Origin: Ammoniphilus resinae
Lineage (GTDB): Bacteria; Bacillota; Bacilli; Aneurinibacillales; RAOX-1
Reading direction: 5' to 3'
DNA: 61,070 nucleotides
NCBI RefSeq assembly: GCF_017873965.1
Contig: NZ_JAGGKT010000022.1
Span: 1 to 61,070 of the forward strand
Of the stretch, positions 16,625-25,626 are shown one piece after another. The position numbers and the translations under genes were made by a program. The notes under the pieces were generated by a model. That model ran no database searches. It was not told the DNA's origin and was given only the letters and a program-made list of their open reading frames with translations. Position 1 is the first letter of the stretch. Every line of letters begins with the position of its first letter.

Positions 16625-16625
16625 C

Positions 16626-17423
16626 TTATTTCACATAATTTCTCAGCTTCCCGATCTTCTCTACTTCCACAGTGACAACGTCCCCTGACTTCATCGGGCA
16701 ACTTCCAGAAGGGGAACCGGTAGCCAGCACATCACCCGGCTCCAGTGTCATGACCTGTGAAATCCAGCTGATCAAGAAAGGAATGGAAAGTGACATCTGA
16801 TTCGTATTTCCATCTTGCACCACTTTATCGTTTAGTTTTGTAACGATTCGCAAATTCCTTGGATCAATTCCGGTTACAATCCCTGGGCCTAGCGGTCCGA
16901 AGGTGTCAAACCCTTTTCCACGGGTAAACTGGGGATCTGTTTTGGTAAGGTCTCTAGCTGTTACATCATTAAAAATCGTGCAGCCAAAAACGTGATCCAA
17001 AGCATCTTCCTCTCTGATATTTTTCCCTCGTTTTCCGATCACGAGTGCAACTTCCCCCTCCAATTCTACCTGCTGGGTTAAGTCGCTTGAGGGAAGAATG
17101 ATTTCTCCTCCATCCGGAATCAAGGAAGAGGTTGGTTTTAAGAACAGGAATGGTTCTTTCAGATTGGCTGTTCCCCCTGTTTCTGTTGCATGGGCAGCAT
17201 ATGTCCAGCCGAAATTCACCACTTTGGAGGGCACTACCGGCTCCAAGATTTTGACATGATTATATTGAACTTTTACTCCATCCAACTTAAGGTTATTATT
17301 TACAATTTCAGCGAAATCACTGGACAACTGTAAAATTTCGTCACCATCAACCAATCCATAATATATTTTACCGTTTTCATTTAGATAGCGAACGATTGTT
17401 TGTGTTTTCTGTAGTACCTGCAT
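16626..17423 (-). CDS. fumarylacetoacetate hydrolase family protein
   Basis: Predicted 265-residue cytosolic enzyme of the FAH superfamily. The C-terminal two-thirds carry the catalytic and metal-binding stretches PFLFLKPTSSLI, VELEGEVALVIGKRGKNI, CTIFNDVTARDL and GDVLATGSPSG. Such enzymes hydrolyse or decarboxylate beta-diketo or oxo-acid substrates with Mg2+ (family knowledge); the substrate here is unknown. Start choice: ATG 17423 (MQVLQ) or ATG 17441 (six codons longer); GGAG lies between the two, which favours the shorter form. No aromatic-degradation genes are adjacent. Confidence 0.85.
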   Translation of the reverse strand: MQVLQKTQTIVRYLNENGKIYYGLVDGDEILQLSSDFAEIVNNNLKLDGVKVQYNHVKILEPVVPSKVVNFGWTYAAHATETGGTANLKEPFLFLKPTSSLIPDGGEIILPSSDLTQQVELEGEVALVIGKRGKNIREEDALDHVFGCTIFNDVTARDLTKTDPQFTRGKGFDTFGPLGPGIVTGIDPRNLRIVTKLNDKVVQDGNTNQMSLSIPFLISWISQVMTLEPGDVLATGSPSGSCPMKSGDVVTVEVEKIGKLRNYVK

Positions 17424-17596
17424 GCCTATTATCCACTCCATCTAAAATTAAATCGTTTCCTTACATTTTAACCTACCCTAGTGTAACACTATTGTCATTG
17501 ATTAAAAATAGTAATTGCCATATAAATAGTAATCAGAAGATATTTAAAATCTTGTAAAAAGCGGGAATTGTATCCACTACCGAATAGTTTCCAAGA

Positions 17597-17636
17597 ATAA
17601 AAAGAGGCTCCTTCACAAAATGCGATAGAGCCATTT
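17597..17636 (-). terminator. intrinsic terminator of the sstT-like gene
   Basis: GGCTC pairs with GAGCC across a long loop, followed on the minus strand by TCTTTTTATT, just past the sstT-like stop. The stem is short. Confidence 0.5.
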
Positions 17637-17667
17637 TAATCTTGTTTCTTCGATGCGTCAAATCATC

Positions 17668-18906
17668 TTACGCCACTTTATGAATGTTAATCTTTTCTCC
17701 TTCTTTTCGTCTCTCCCTAAACTCAGCTGTCGCGGTGAAAAGAACGTCTGTTGAAGAGTTTAATGCCGTTTCAAACGAATCCTGCAACACCCCAATAATA
17801 AAACCGACGCCGACCACCTGCATGGCTACTTCATTGGAGATCCCGAACAGGCTGCATGCTAGAGGAATCAGTAGCAATGATCCACCAGCCACCCCTGAAG
17901 CGCCGCATGCAGATACGGCTGATAAGATGCTAAGAATAATGGCCGTCGGGATATCGACTTGAATTCCTAGGGTATGAACCGCTGCCAGGGTTAACACAGA
18001 AATCGTCACTGCAGCACCGGCCATATTAATCGTAGCCCCAAGCGGAATGGATACCGAATAATTATCCTTATTCAAACCGAGACTTTCACATAATTTCATA
18101 TTAACCGGAATGTTGGAAGCCGAGCTTCGGGTGAAGAATGCAGTAATCCCACTTTCCCGAATACACCTAAAAACCAGTGGGTAAGGATTTTGTCTGATCG
18201 CCACGTACACAACGATAGGGTTGGCAACCAAAGCCACAAAGAGCATGCAACCAATCAAAACAGCAAGCAGCTTTCCATATCCAAACAATGCATCTATCCC
18301 ATTTGTCGTGATCGATTCAAAGACGAGACCCATGATGCCTAACGGCGCAAACTTAATCACCCAAGTTACTAATTTAGAAATCGCATCTGAAAGATTCGCG
18401 ATCAATGTTTTCGTCGTATCTGCTGCGTTTCGTAAAGCGAAACCAAGAAGCACGGCCCACGCTAAAATCCCGATATAGTTTGCCTCACCGATCGCATGGA
18501 TCGGATTGTCCACGACATTCATTAGCAAAGTTTTCAGAACCTCAATGACACTTCCAGGAGGCGCCACCCCTTCTGCCCCTTCTGCTAAGGTTAAGTTCAC
18601 AGGGAAAAGAAAGCTTGCAATCACCGCAATCAGTCCAGCTAAAAAGGTCCCTAACAGATAGAACACAATGATCGATTTCATATTTGTTTGATGCCCACTC
18701 TTATGTTGGGCGATCGCCGAGATCACCAAGACAAGTACAAGCACCGGTGCAATAGCCTTTAAAGCCCCCACAAATAAAGATCCGAAAACGATAACAGGTC
18801 TTGCAGCTTCTGGAGTCGTTACTGCTAGAACGATCCCCACAATTAACCCAATAATGATTTGTTTGACCAGACTTATTTGATTCCATTTTTTTAATATGCT
18901 TTTCAT
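17668..18906 (-). CDS. sstT: serine/threonine:Na+ symporter
   Basis: Predicted 412-residue DAACS-family transporter matching SstT in length. It has [35 protein letters not shown] (helical hairpin 1 with the serine-rich loop), [22 protein letters not shown] and [22 protein letters not shown]. It would import L-serine/L-threonine with Na+. I start at the ATG at 18906 ([10 protein letters not shown]) behind a GGGGG site. A longer frame to 19101 has no family support. Confidence 0.9.
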   Translation of the reverse strand: MKSILKKWNQISLVKQIIIGLIVGIVLAVTTPEAARPVIVFGSLFVGALKAIAPVLVLVLVISAIAQHKSGHQTNMKSIIVFYLLGTFLAGLIAVIASFLFPVNLTLAEGAEGVAPPGSVIEVLKTLLMNVVDNPIHAIGEANYIGILAWAVLLGFALRNAADTTKTLIANLSDAISKLVTWVIKFAPLGIMGLVFESITTNGIDALFGYGKLLAVLIGCMLFVALVANPIVVYVAIRQNPYPLVFRCIRESGITAFFTRSSASNIPVNMKLCESLGLNKDNYSVSIPLGATINMAGAAVTISVLTLAAVHTLGIQVDIPTAIILSILSAVSACGASGVAGGSLLLIPLACSLFGISNEVAMQVVGVGFIIGVLQDSFETALNSSTDVLFTATAEFRERRKEGEKINIHKVA

Positions 18907-19147
18907 TGCTGTTCCCCCGCTATCAAAGTCCACTCCATAAAGACATCTGTCTTTTATATAAGCACTATTATAAAGATTAATTGGCTCGAGCACAAAGGGA
19001 ATTGAATCCACTATTTTATTCGTAAAAATGAATAGATTATATTTTTGGGGGGTTTTATTAATTTTTAGAAAACGGGCGGAATTTCCTTTATGAAAGGTCA
19101 CTTTCGGAAACGGAAATTAATAGTTTATGGAAGATAACTGTTTGCGA

Positions 19148-19942
19148 ATGCAGGAGGTGAACACGATCCGTTCAATAAAATATGTGGGAATTTCCATTTT
19201 CACCTTGCTCACATTCCTTGCAGGCTGGTACTTCGTCGCTGAATCTGGATTGGTTTCACCTTTATTTGTTCCTTCCCCTGTAAGGGTTTGGGAAACCTTC
19301 CTAGCGATCTGTTTCGGTGAGGGGTATAAAGGCAGCTCCCTTTGGGTTCATTTGGGTGTAAGTCTATACCGGATTGGATTGGCCTTTGTGCTCGCTACTC
19401 TGATTGCGGTTCCCCTCGGTTTAGTTTGCGGATACAGTAAAACCCTCCAAGCCATGATCTCCCCACTCGTCCACTTTTACCGTCCATTACCTCCTCTCGC
19501 ATACTACACCGTTCTTGTCATTTGGCTAGGGATTGGTGACGCATCAAAGGTCGCCTTGCTTTTTTTCGCTGGGTTCGCCCCGATCTTTATCTCCTGTCAG
19601 TCTGCGATCGAAGAAATTAATCCCTCCAGAGTCATTGTCGCTCGAACTTTGGGTGCCTCTACAAGACAGGTTTTCTTCCATGTCATCGTCCCTTCCTGTT
19701 TACCGCAAATTTTCACTGGACTGAGGACATCGCTGGGCTTTATTTATACAACCCTGGTTGCAGCAGAAATGGTAGCTGCTATTTCTGGGGTCGGGTGGAT
19801 GGTTTTAGATGCAAGTAAATTTTTGCAAAGTGATGTGATGTTTGTCGGCATTATTTTGATGGGAATAACCGGTCTACTGATTGACGCTGTGTTTAATATT
19901 ATTGAAAAAAAGATTATTCCTTGGAAAGGAAGAGGAGAATAG
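19148..19942 (+). CDS. ABC transporter permease, TauC/SsuC type
   Basis: Predicted permease of about 264 residues with six helices and the EAA-type loop ARTLGASTRQVFFHVIVPSCLPQI. It belongs with taurine/alkanesulfonate/nitrate permeases. The start is uncertain: a perfect AGGAGGTGA (19152-19160) lies inside the frame, but no ATG, GTG or TTG stands at the right distance after it, only ACG and ATC. The ATG at 19148 (or 19127) is listed for want of better. The stop is one base before the substrate-binding protein gene, so the three genes form an operon. Confidence 0.85.
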   Translation: MQEVNTIRSIKYVGISIFTLLTFLAGWYFVAESGLVSPLFVPSPVRVWETFLAICFGEGYKGSSLWVHLGVSLYRIGLAFVLATLIAVPLGLVCGYSKTLQAMISPLVHFYRPLPPLAYYTVLVIWLGIGDASKVALLFFAGFAPIFISCQSAIEEINPSRVIVARTLGASTRQVFFHVIVPSCLPQIFTGLRTSLGFIYTTLVAAEMVAAISGVGWMVLDASKFLQSDVMFVGIILMGITGLLIDAVFNIIEKKIIPWKGRGE

Positions 19943-19943
19943 G

Positions 19944-20966
19944 ATGTCAAAAGTGATTCGAAAGTTTTTCTTATTAGGTGTTCTTCTCGTTCTCGCCTTG
20001 GCAGGTGCAGGATGCGGGAAGCAATCCGAAGATGCTGTGGTAAACATCGGCTATCAGGTAATCCCCAATACAGAAGCGATTGTAAAATCTAAGGGATGGC
20101 ATGAGGAAACGATCCAAGGGATGGAGGTGAAATGGCATTCCTTTGATTCAGGGAGAGATGTCAATACCGCTCTCGCCTCTGGCAGTATTGATATCGGCTT
20201 GCTAGGTTCTACCCTTGTTGCCAACGGGATTAGCGAAGGGTTAGATTACCAGGTCATCTGGATTGCAGATGTCATCGGGGCAAACGAGGCACTAGTCGTA
20301 AAGAAAGACTCGGGAATTAACAGCATGGAAGACTTAAAGGGCAAAAAAATTGCCGTTACGTTTGGCTCTACCACACAATATACCCTTCTCAGCGGACTAA
20401 AGGCAAATGGCATCGATCCCGGAGAAGTCAACATCCTCGATATGCAACCGCCTGATATGCTTGCCGCCTGGACGCGCGGGGATATTGACGGTGGATATGT
20501 ATGGCATCCCACCCTGCAAAAGATGGTGGATGATCAAGGGCAGATCCTGATTACCAGCGGAGATCTCGTGGAAAAAGGAATCGTGACCGCGGATGTCATC
20601 GTCGTCCGAAACGAATTTGCCAAACAGCACCCCGAGGTCGTCAAGGAATATATCGCCTCACAAATCCGAGCCGTAGAGCTCTATCGTGATAACCCTGAAG
20701 AAGCGATTGCTGCCGTCTCCAAGGAATTTAACATCGGACAGGAGGAAGCCGGTACGATGATGAAAGAACTGATCTGGCTATCCGCTGAAGAGCAAGCATC
20801 CAGCCAATATTTGGGTGCAACTAATCAGCCTGGAAAGTTTGCTGCTGTTCTTGAGGATACGGCCCACTTCCTAAAAAACCAAAGTCTCATTAAGTCGGTG
20901 CCCTCTCCTGACGCTTTCCATAAAGCCGTTTCTGGGGAATATATTGAGAAAGTGACGAATGAATGA
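19944..20966 (+). CDS. ABC substrate-binding lipoprotein, TauA type
   Basis: Predicted 340-residue extracellular lipoprotein. Residues 1-27 are a signal with a lipobox-like LALAGAGC (the -3 residue is Gly, slightly atypical). The mature part has VNIGYQVIPNTEAI, ASGSIDIGLLGSTLVANGIS and VTFGSTTQYTLL, as in taurine/sulfonate-binding proteins. The ligand may be taurine or another sulfonate; nitrate/thiamine precursor types are less likely. The ATG follows GGAAGAGGAGAA. It lies between its permease and ATPase genes, overlapping the latter by four bases. Confidence 0.88.
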   Translation: MSKVIRKFFLLGVLLVLALAGAGCGKQSEDAVVNIGYQVIPNTEAIVKSKGWHEETIQGMEVKWHSFDSGRDVNTALASGSIDIGLLGSTLVANGISEGLDYQVIWIADVIGANEALVVKKDSGINSMEDLKGKKIAVTFGSTTQYTLLSGLKANGIDPGEVNILDMQPPDMLAAWTRGDIDGGYVWHPTLQKMVDDQGQILITSGDLVEKGIVTADVIVVRNEFAKQHPEVVKEYIASQIRAVELYRDNPEEAIAAVSKEFNIGQEEAGTMMKELIWLSAEEQASSQYLGATNQPGKFAAVLEDTAHFLKNQSLIKSVPSPDAFHKAVSGEYIEKVTNE

Positions 20967-21673
20967 TAATGGATTTTCTTCATATTAAGCATGTCTCTTT
21001 GACTTACGGTCAAATTCGGATCTTAGATGATATTGATTTAGTCGTATCCAAAGGGGAATTCGTCACGATCGTGGGACCTTCAGGTTGCGGCAAAAGCAGT
21101 CTCCTCAAGATGGTCACCGGGATCCAAGCTCCGAGTGAAGGAGAAATTCTGTTCCAGGGGGAAGCCATTACCGATATTGACGCCAAAAGGGGAATGATGT
21201 TGCAGGAAGCTACTTTATTCCCCTGGCTTTCTGTTCGGGACAATATTTCCTTTGCCCTGAAAATGAAAAGTGTTTCGCGGAAAGAACAGGTTCGTCAAGC
21301 TGACGCATATCTGGATCTCATGGGGCTCTCTGAATTTGCCGACCATCTGCCTTACCAACTTTCCGGTGGGATGAAACAAAGAACAGCCCTGGCCAGAACT
21401 TTGATTAACCGCCCTGAGATGATTATGATGGATGAACCCTTTTCCGCCTTAGATGCCTTCACTCGAAAAAGTATGCAAAAGCTTCTCACTCAGATTTGGA
21501 AGGACTTCCAAACCACTTTCCTTTTTGTCACCCACGATGTAGAGGAAGCAATTACCCTTGGTTCTCGGGTCATTATCCTTTCCGCCCGCCCTGGTAAGGT
21601 AATAGAGGATCTTTCAATTGGAACAGAAAAAAAAGAAGCGGCAGCGCGCATCTTCACCTTATTAGAACAGTAA
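20963..21673 (+). CDS. ABC transporter ATPase, TauB/SsuB type
   Basis: Predicted 236-residue ATPase with Walker A GPSGCGKSS, Q-loop MLQEATLFPWLSV, signature LSGGMKQR, Walker B MIMMDEPFSALD and switch His in LFVTHDVEEAITLG. It powers the importer encoded by the two preceding genes. The ATG overlaps their stop (ATGA), so translation is coupled. The gene order permease, binding protein, ATPase differs from the more common binding protein-first order. Confidence 0.93.
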   Translation: MIMDFLHIKHVSLTYGQIRILDDIDLVVSKGEFVTIVGPSGCGKSSLLKMVTGIQAPSEGEILFQGEAITDIDAKRGMMLQEATLFPWLSVRDNISFALKMKSVSRKEQVRQADAYLDLMGLSEFADHLPYQLSGGMKQRTALARTLINRPEMIMMDEPFSALDAFTRKSMQKLLTQIWKDFQTTFLFVTHDVEEAITLGSRVIILSARPGKVIEDLSIGTEKKEAAARIFTLLEQ

Positions 21674-21679
21674 TTTCCT

Positions 21680-22414
21680 TCAAAGCATCATAAAATGTTT
21701 GCGATAATCTTTGGACGGGGCCATATCCAACATCTGGCGATAAAAGCTTTTATCCTGCAATTTCCGGAAGAAAGAAATTGCAGGTTTGCTATTCGATTCA
21801 AGGATCCACGGGTTTCCTTTTTGGTCAATCGCGATGTCAAAGCCGATTGTTTGAAACCCATAGGCAGCTTCCAACTGTTTGGCAGCACTCAGACAAATCC
21901 GATCCAATTTTTTAAGGATGGCCGCCGCTTTTTTATTGGAAAAGGATTTTGTTAAGGCGCTCAAGGCTGGTAAGATATACCCTCTACTCCTTGCCACATT
22001 TGTAATAAAATGATTCGTCCCCGCTACTTTCGCCAGTTTTCCAGTAATCGTCCAGGGAACTCCTTTTTTCCTTTGCACCATCACACGCAAATCAAAGGGA
22101 CTATCGTCGATCGTTGACAGAGGGATGTAACGCTGCACAATGTAGGTTTTCGATGATTTATATTGGTTTATATAACCGATCGTACTGGCCCTGCTCGAAA
22201 AAACTTTCTTCATGGCTCCCCGCTGAATGATGTACTTCCCTCCAACTAGGCGGGACACCTTCATGACCCCTGCTCCACCCCCACCTCTATTGGGCTTGAG
22301 AATTACCGTTTCATATCGTTGAATCATCATATCAAAGTTTACTTCTGTATAAAGTTTCGTTTCAGGCAATGAGGAAAGAAGGGATGGATCCCGTCCCATT
22401 ACTTTCATATTCAT
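21680..22414 (-). CDS. YheC/YheD-family spore-coat-associated ATP-grasp protein
   Basis: Predicted 244-residue paralogue of the protein at 10117, with the same ATP-grasp landmarks: ILKPNRGGGGAGVMK, PFDLRVMVQRKKGVPW, ITNVARSRGYI and TIGFDIAIDQKGNPWILESNSKP. I prefer the ATG at 22414, behind AGAGGGAAAT; the ATG at 22441 has GGGGAG too close. It ends six bases from the convergent ABC ATPase gene. A glycosyltransferase gene follows upstream on the same strand, which may mean a joint role in making a spore-surface polymer (inference). Confidence 0.8.
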   Translation of the reverse strand: MNMKVMGRDPSLLSSLPETKLYTEVNFDMMIQRYETVILKPNRGGGGAGVMKVSRLVGGKYIIQRGAMKKVFSSRASTIGYINQYKSSKTYIVQRYIPLSTIDDSPFDLRVMVQRKKGVPWTITGKLAKVAGTNHFITNVARSRGYILPALSALTKSFSNKKAAAILKKLDRICLSAAKQLEAAYGFQTIGFDIAIDQKGNPWILESNSKPAISFFRKLQDKSFYRQMLDMAPSKDYRKHFMML

Positions 22415-22486
22415 GTATTTCCCTCTTATGGTCACCAACATGCTCCCCTTTTCATTACTGCTAACGGCCTTCTATAGCTTATGTAG

Positions 22487-22515
22487 AAAAAAGAACCCTG
22501 TGTAGGGTTCTTTTT
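22487..22515. terminator. intrinsic terminator
   Basis: AAGAACCCT pairs with AGGGTTCTT around a short loop, with A and T runs on both sides. It overlaps the last bases of the glycosyltransferase gene and ends its transcript. Confidence 0.8.
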
Positions 22516-23203
22516 AATCCATTTTTCTATCAACAATCCCTCTAAATTGATCTGTCGTTGTAATGAGGCTACTATTTTTAAAAATAGAACGATCCGATAC
22601 TAACGAAGTATGCTGGTTAAAGTCCCTTCGACAATAGGTGAAATTGTATTTGTCTGTGGAATAGATTTTAAATCCCCTTCTTATGCACTTCTTCAAAAAC
22701 TTTGAGTCTTCCCTCGTATTAACATGAGGGAATTTGACCTTTTTAAAAACCTCCTTTTTGAAAACAATGGTCGGGCCTTTAAGGCCACGAACAAATCTAT
22801 TTTCGTAATTTGGTTCGCGGATCAGAAGTTGTCCCGTGTTTTCAAAATAACAAAAGGTCGTCTTTTTCCCTACAATATCTGCATTCGTATTCTCAAAAGC
22901 TTGCATTATGCCAGTTAAATAATAAGCCCCATAGTAATCGTCATCATCAAATTTGGCAATATAATCATATTTTGCAAGCCGCACACCTGCATTTAAACAG
23001 GCCCCCAGTGTAACCGTACTAGGTTTCTGATAAATGGAGACGTTTTTAAATGACTTAGCCCGTTTCTTCCAAAGCGCAATTTCCATATCGTCACTATTTA
23101 GGATGATAATCAATTCCTTCGGACCCCAAAGCTGTCGCTCATAGTTTTGAAACAAATTCTCCATGTATTCATTTCGCATCGTACATGTAATGATGGAAAC
23201 CAT
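22514..23203 (-). CDS. family 2 glycosyltransferase
   Basis: Predicted 229-residue cytosolic GT-A glycosyltransferase. It has the N-terminal nucleotide strand VSIITCTMRNEYMENLF, the acidic metal-binding motif YIAKFDDDDYYG (a DXD variant), and a later VNTREDSKFLKKC where the catalytic ED sits. No membrane helix is present. It resembles the glycosyltransferases found near YheC/D genes in spore-formers. The ATG follows GGAGGTGATG. Acceptor and sugar are unknown. Confidence 0.85.
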   Translation of the reverse strand: MVSIITCTMRNEYMENLFQNYERQLWGPKELIIILNSDDMEIALWKKRAKSFKNVSIYQKPSTVTLGACLNAGVRLAKYDYIAKFDDDDYYGAYYLTGIMQAFENTNADIVGKKTTFCYFENTGQLLIREPNYENRFVRGLKGPTIVFKKEVFKKVKFPHVNTREDSKFLKKCIRRGFKIYSTDKYNFTYCRRDFNQHTSLVSDRSIFKNSSLITTTDQFRGIVDRKMD

Positions 23204-23333
23204 CTACATCACCTCCAAATCTCTATTCCTTGGAAGTTAACGAATAGATTCTTCTATAAGTTATGAAAATCTTAGATAGATGGTTTGTACTCTTTTACTA
23301 GAATAAATAGATTAATTTCATGCCCTGCTGGTT

Positions 23334-23966
23334 GTGTTTAATCCAATGTACTTGGAAGTGAATACCGTGGTAAAAAAGGATGTGAATGGCTTGGCGATCA
23401 ATAAAGGAACTGCTGTAGGCATTTTATATGTGCAACTTGTAAACGGAAAATGGCAAACGGGGGTTCATAATGGATCAACTGATAATACGATCACTTCTAC
23501 TACCTCTCCCGCCGTGATTTGGCATGTTGGAAAGAAGGGCTCGATTGAACGAAACAGATTGTATTTTTACAAAACGGTTGAAGAATACCAACGGGCTAGA
23601 ATGGGGAAAGGCCCAAAAGGAGTCCCTCCTTCCAGGTTATACGCCCGAGTGCTAACTGAATCCTATACCGGTGTTCCCGTGGGATTTCTAAGAAGTGATG
23701 GCTCTGCAAACAATGGGGCATTCAAGAAGTTCACAACTGCAAAAGGTAAAGTATATGACAATGTATCTGTTCTCATCAATGACCTGAAAAACAAGAAGGT
23801 AAGCCAAGCAGATTTTCGAGGGGGGAAACTGGAATACCTGCACTACAATATCCAGAAGCGCAAAGAACCCGGCAGATATGATTTTATTCTCGAAACACCA
23901 AAGCCCGTAACTGAACTGATCGGTATTCGAAGATTAGATAAAGCCGATGAGTTTTTTAAGATATAG
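23334..23966 (+). CDS. hypothetical protein, possibly N-terminally shortened
   Basis: Predicted 210-residue basic protein that I cannot assign. It contains WQTGVHNGSTDN, HVGKKGSIERNRLYFYKTVEEY and VPVGFLRSDGSANNGAFK. The frame opens with GTG TTT without a clear ribosome site and starts abruptly (MFNPMYLEVNTV), so either the start is weak or the 5' part has been lost. There is no signal peptide. It is isolated, divergent from the glycosyltransferase gene. Confidence 0.6.
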   Translation: MFNPMYLEVNTVVKKDVNGLAINKGTAVGILYVQLVNGKWQTGVHNGSTDNTITSTTSPAVIWHVGKKGSIERNRLYFYKTVEEYQRARMGKGPKGVPPSRLYARVLTESYTGVPVGFLRSDGSANNGAFKKFTTAKGKVYDNVSVLINDLKNKKVSQADFRGGKLEYLHYNIQKRKEPGRYDFILETPKPVTELIGIRRLDKADEFFKI

Positions 23967-24038
23967 AAAAAATATAATACAATGATTAAATTTTGATCAT
24001 ATTTACTTGCTACTATTAAATTAAAGGAGGGATCCGAA

Positions 24039-24326
24039 ATGAACTCTCAACATCCAGAACAACACCCACCAGCCGAACAGGTGAAAAAGCCTTGGTATAA
24101 TCAAGGATGGGTATGGTTGATTATCGCTGTGGTTGGTATAGGAGTCCTCTTCTTTGGATTTTCAGGTTTAACTGATCAAATGACCGAAATCAATCAGTCT
24201 ATTCAAGATAATACCAGTGCCATCCAAGAGCAAAGTTTCATCCTGAGCGATATTAAACAGGAGATCCAGCAGCTGATTGTCCTGATTAAGGATTCTGTTA
24301 ACGAGTTGATGCGCTCCTTCGCTTAA
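24039..24326 (+). CDS. single-pass membrane protein with a coiled coil
   Basis: Predicted 95-residue protein: a Pro/Gln-rich cytoplasmic start (residues 1-20), one helix (WVWLIIAVVGIGVLFFGF, about 26-44), then an amphipathic, probably coiled-coil tail (QSIQDNTSAIQEQSFILSD and onwards). I do not recognise a family. AAAGGAGGGATCC precedes the ATG. The 52-bp repeat array 1 begins about 40 bases after the stop. Confidence 0.7.
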   Translation: MNSQHPEQHPPAEQVKKPWYNQGWVWLIIAVVGIGVLFFGFSGLTDQMTEINQSIQDNTSAIQEQSFILSDIKQEIQQLIVLIKDSVNELMRSFA

Positions 24327-24363
24327 TAGGTCGCGGCCAGATCTTATGGGGTAATCCGAGGGT

Positions 24364-24564
24364 GATTCGGACTCAGTTTGACAGTAACAGCAATCGTCAG
24401 TCCGAATCCAGGGGTGATTCGGACTCAGTCTGACGGTTTCAGCAATCGTCAGTCCGAATCCAGGGGTGATTCGGACTCAGTTTGACGCTTTCAGCAATCG
24501 TCAGTCCGAATCCAGGGGGCATTCGGACTCAGTTTGACGGTTACAGCGTTTGTCAGTCCGAATC
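24364..24564. repeat. hairpin-repeat array 1 (four units, 52-bp period)
   Basis: Units start at 24364, 24416, 24468 and 24520, exactly 52 bp apart. Each is a 45-bp imperfect palindrome, GATTCGGACT ... AGTCCGAATC, joined by a 7-bp linker (mostly CAGGGGT). Inner bases vary slightly. The array ends four bases before the stop of the converging thioesterase gene. A single dispersed unit lies at 29733. No reading frame is conserved across units. Confidence 0.9.
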
Positions 24565-24567
24565 TGA

Positions 24568-24966
24568 CTATTCAGGAAATAATTCTCTCAATTCAGCCGG
24601 CACCTCACGGCTTTTTCGATTCACGGAATCCATCGTAACCGAAGTCACCAGCGCATCAGCACATCGTTCCCCATCTTGGTTAAAAATTTCCTGTTTCAGT
24701 ACATAACTCGTTCGCCCTACCTTTTCCGGGGATGTTTTGATTGTTAAGCGATCGCCTTGGTTACATTCCTTCCGGTAATTGATATTAATGTTAACGGTAA
24801 CCGTCTGAATCCCCATCTGAGCAAATCTCTCGTATGTCAATCCAGCTTTTTCGTACCACTCTTCACGCCCCCACTCTAGATACTCTAGGTATTTGGCATT
24901 GTTCACATGTCCATTCACATCAATTTCGGTAGACCGTACCACAATATCCAGGGTGACTATTGCCAT
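24568..24966 (-). CDS. acyl-CoA thioesterase (4HBT hotdog)
   Basis: Predicted 132-residue cytosolic hotdog protein. Residues 9-30 show the 4HBT signature VRSTEIDVNGHVNNAKYLEY, with the usual Asp, followed by EWGREEWYE. Members hydrolyse acyl-CoA thioesters. I start at the ATG at 24966 behind GGAGGAGAAATC; a longer frame has no family support. Repeat arrays lie on both sides, at 24364-24564 and 25079-25385. A second thioesterase is encoded at 43110. Confidence 0.88.
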   Translation of the reverse strand: MAIVTLDIVVRSTEIDVNGHVNNAKYLEYLEWGREEWYEKAGLTYERFAQMGIQTVTVNININYRKECNQGDRLTIKTSPEKVGRTSYVLKQEIFNQDGERCADALVTSVTMDSVNRKSREVPAELRELFPE

Positions 24967-25078
24967 GATTTCTCCTCCGTTAATAGATGATTTAATATTA
25001 TGTATTTTACCATCAATTAAAGTGTGGTTGAATACTATGTTAGCCATTCGCTCCCAATTCCGACCCGATCGGACAGGG

Positions 25079-25385
25079 GATTCGGGACTGGGCCTGCGCT
25101 TTAACACCAGAAGTTGTCGCGAATCAGAGGGATTCGCGACTGGAACAGCCTTTTAACACCAGGAGTTGTCACGAATCAGACGGATTCGCGACTGGAACAG
25201 CACTTCTACGCCAGGAGTTGTCACGAATCAGACGGATTCGCGACTGGACCTGCGCTTTAACACCAGGAGTTGTCACGAATCAGAGGGATTCGCGACTGGA
25301 CCTGCGCTTTAACACCAGGAGTTGTCACGAATCAGAGGGATTCGCGACTGGACCTGCGCTTTTACACCAGGAGTTGTCGTGAGCG
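25079..25385. repeat. hairpin-repeat array 2 (six units, 52-bp period)
   Basis: Units start at 25079, 25131, 25183, 25235, 25287 and 25339, each 52 bp apart. The unit is a 47-bp imperfect palindrome, GATTCGCGAC ... GTCACGAATC, plus a 5-bp linker (AGAGG or AGACG). The first and last units are degenerate. Compared with array 1, both stem arms changed together (GGACT/AGTCC against GCGAC/GTCGC), while the 52-bp period stayed. This fills the intergenic stretch between the thioesterase and tautomerase genes. Confidence 0.9.
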
Positions 25386-25386
25386 A

Positions 25387-25416
25387 TAAAAAAAGGCCCT
25401 CCAGCAGGAGAACCCA
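25387..25416 (-). terminator. intrinsic terminator of the detoxification operon
   Basis: On the minus strand GGTTCTCC pairs (with two G-U) with GGAGGGCC around TGCT, followed by seven T, six bases beyond the tautomerase stop. Confidence 0.65.
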
Positions 25417-25421
25417 CTTAC

Positions 25422-25607
25422 TCACAAATCTGAGAATAGCTTCCCTTTTTTCCCATAATTGTTCTTCTCCAAGTCTTCGATAAAAATAAACACAACACTA
25501 GGGTCCACATCAAAGCTCTCACAAACCGCCTCCGTCACTTTCTCAACGAGCTTTCTCTTTTGATCTTCGGTCTTCCCTTCCAATACTTTTACGGTGATAA
25601 ATGGCAC
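25422..25607 (-). CDS. 4-oxalocrotonate tautomerase family protein
   Basis: Predicted 61-residue tautomerase. The start must be the GTG at 25607: it puts Pro right after Met (PFITVKVLEG), the catalytic base in this family, and GGGAGGG lies six bases upstream. A longer upstream reading would bury Pro1. The rest (TEDQKRKLVEKVTEAVCES, FIFIEDLEKNNYGKKG) is typical, with the C-terminal KKGKLFSDL. It enolises 2-oxo-acids or related carbonyls. Last gene of a four-gene operon, 19 bases after the PfpI gene. Confidence 0.9.
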   Translation of the reverse strand: MPFITVKVLEGKTEDQKRKLVEKVTEAVCESFDVDPSVVFIFIEDLEKNNYGKKGKLFSDL

Positions 25608-25626
25608 GTCAAGCCCTCCCTCTTCC

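Noticed and set aside
24364-25385. CRISPR-like regularly spaced repeats
   Set aside because: The whole 52-bp unit is conserved, there are no variable spacers and no cas genes. They are tandem hairpin repeats.
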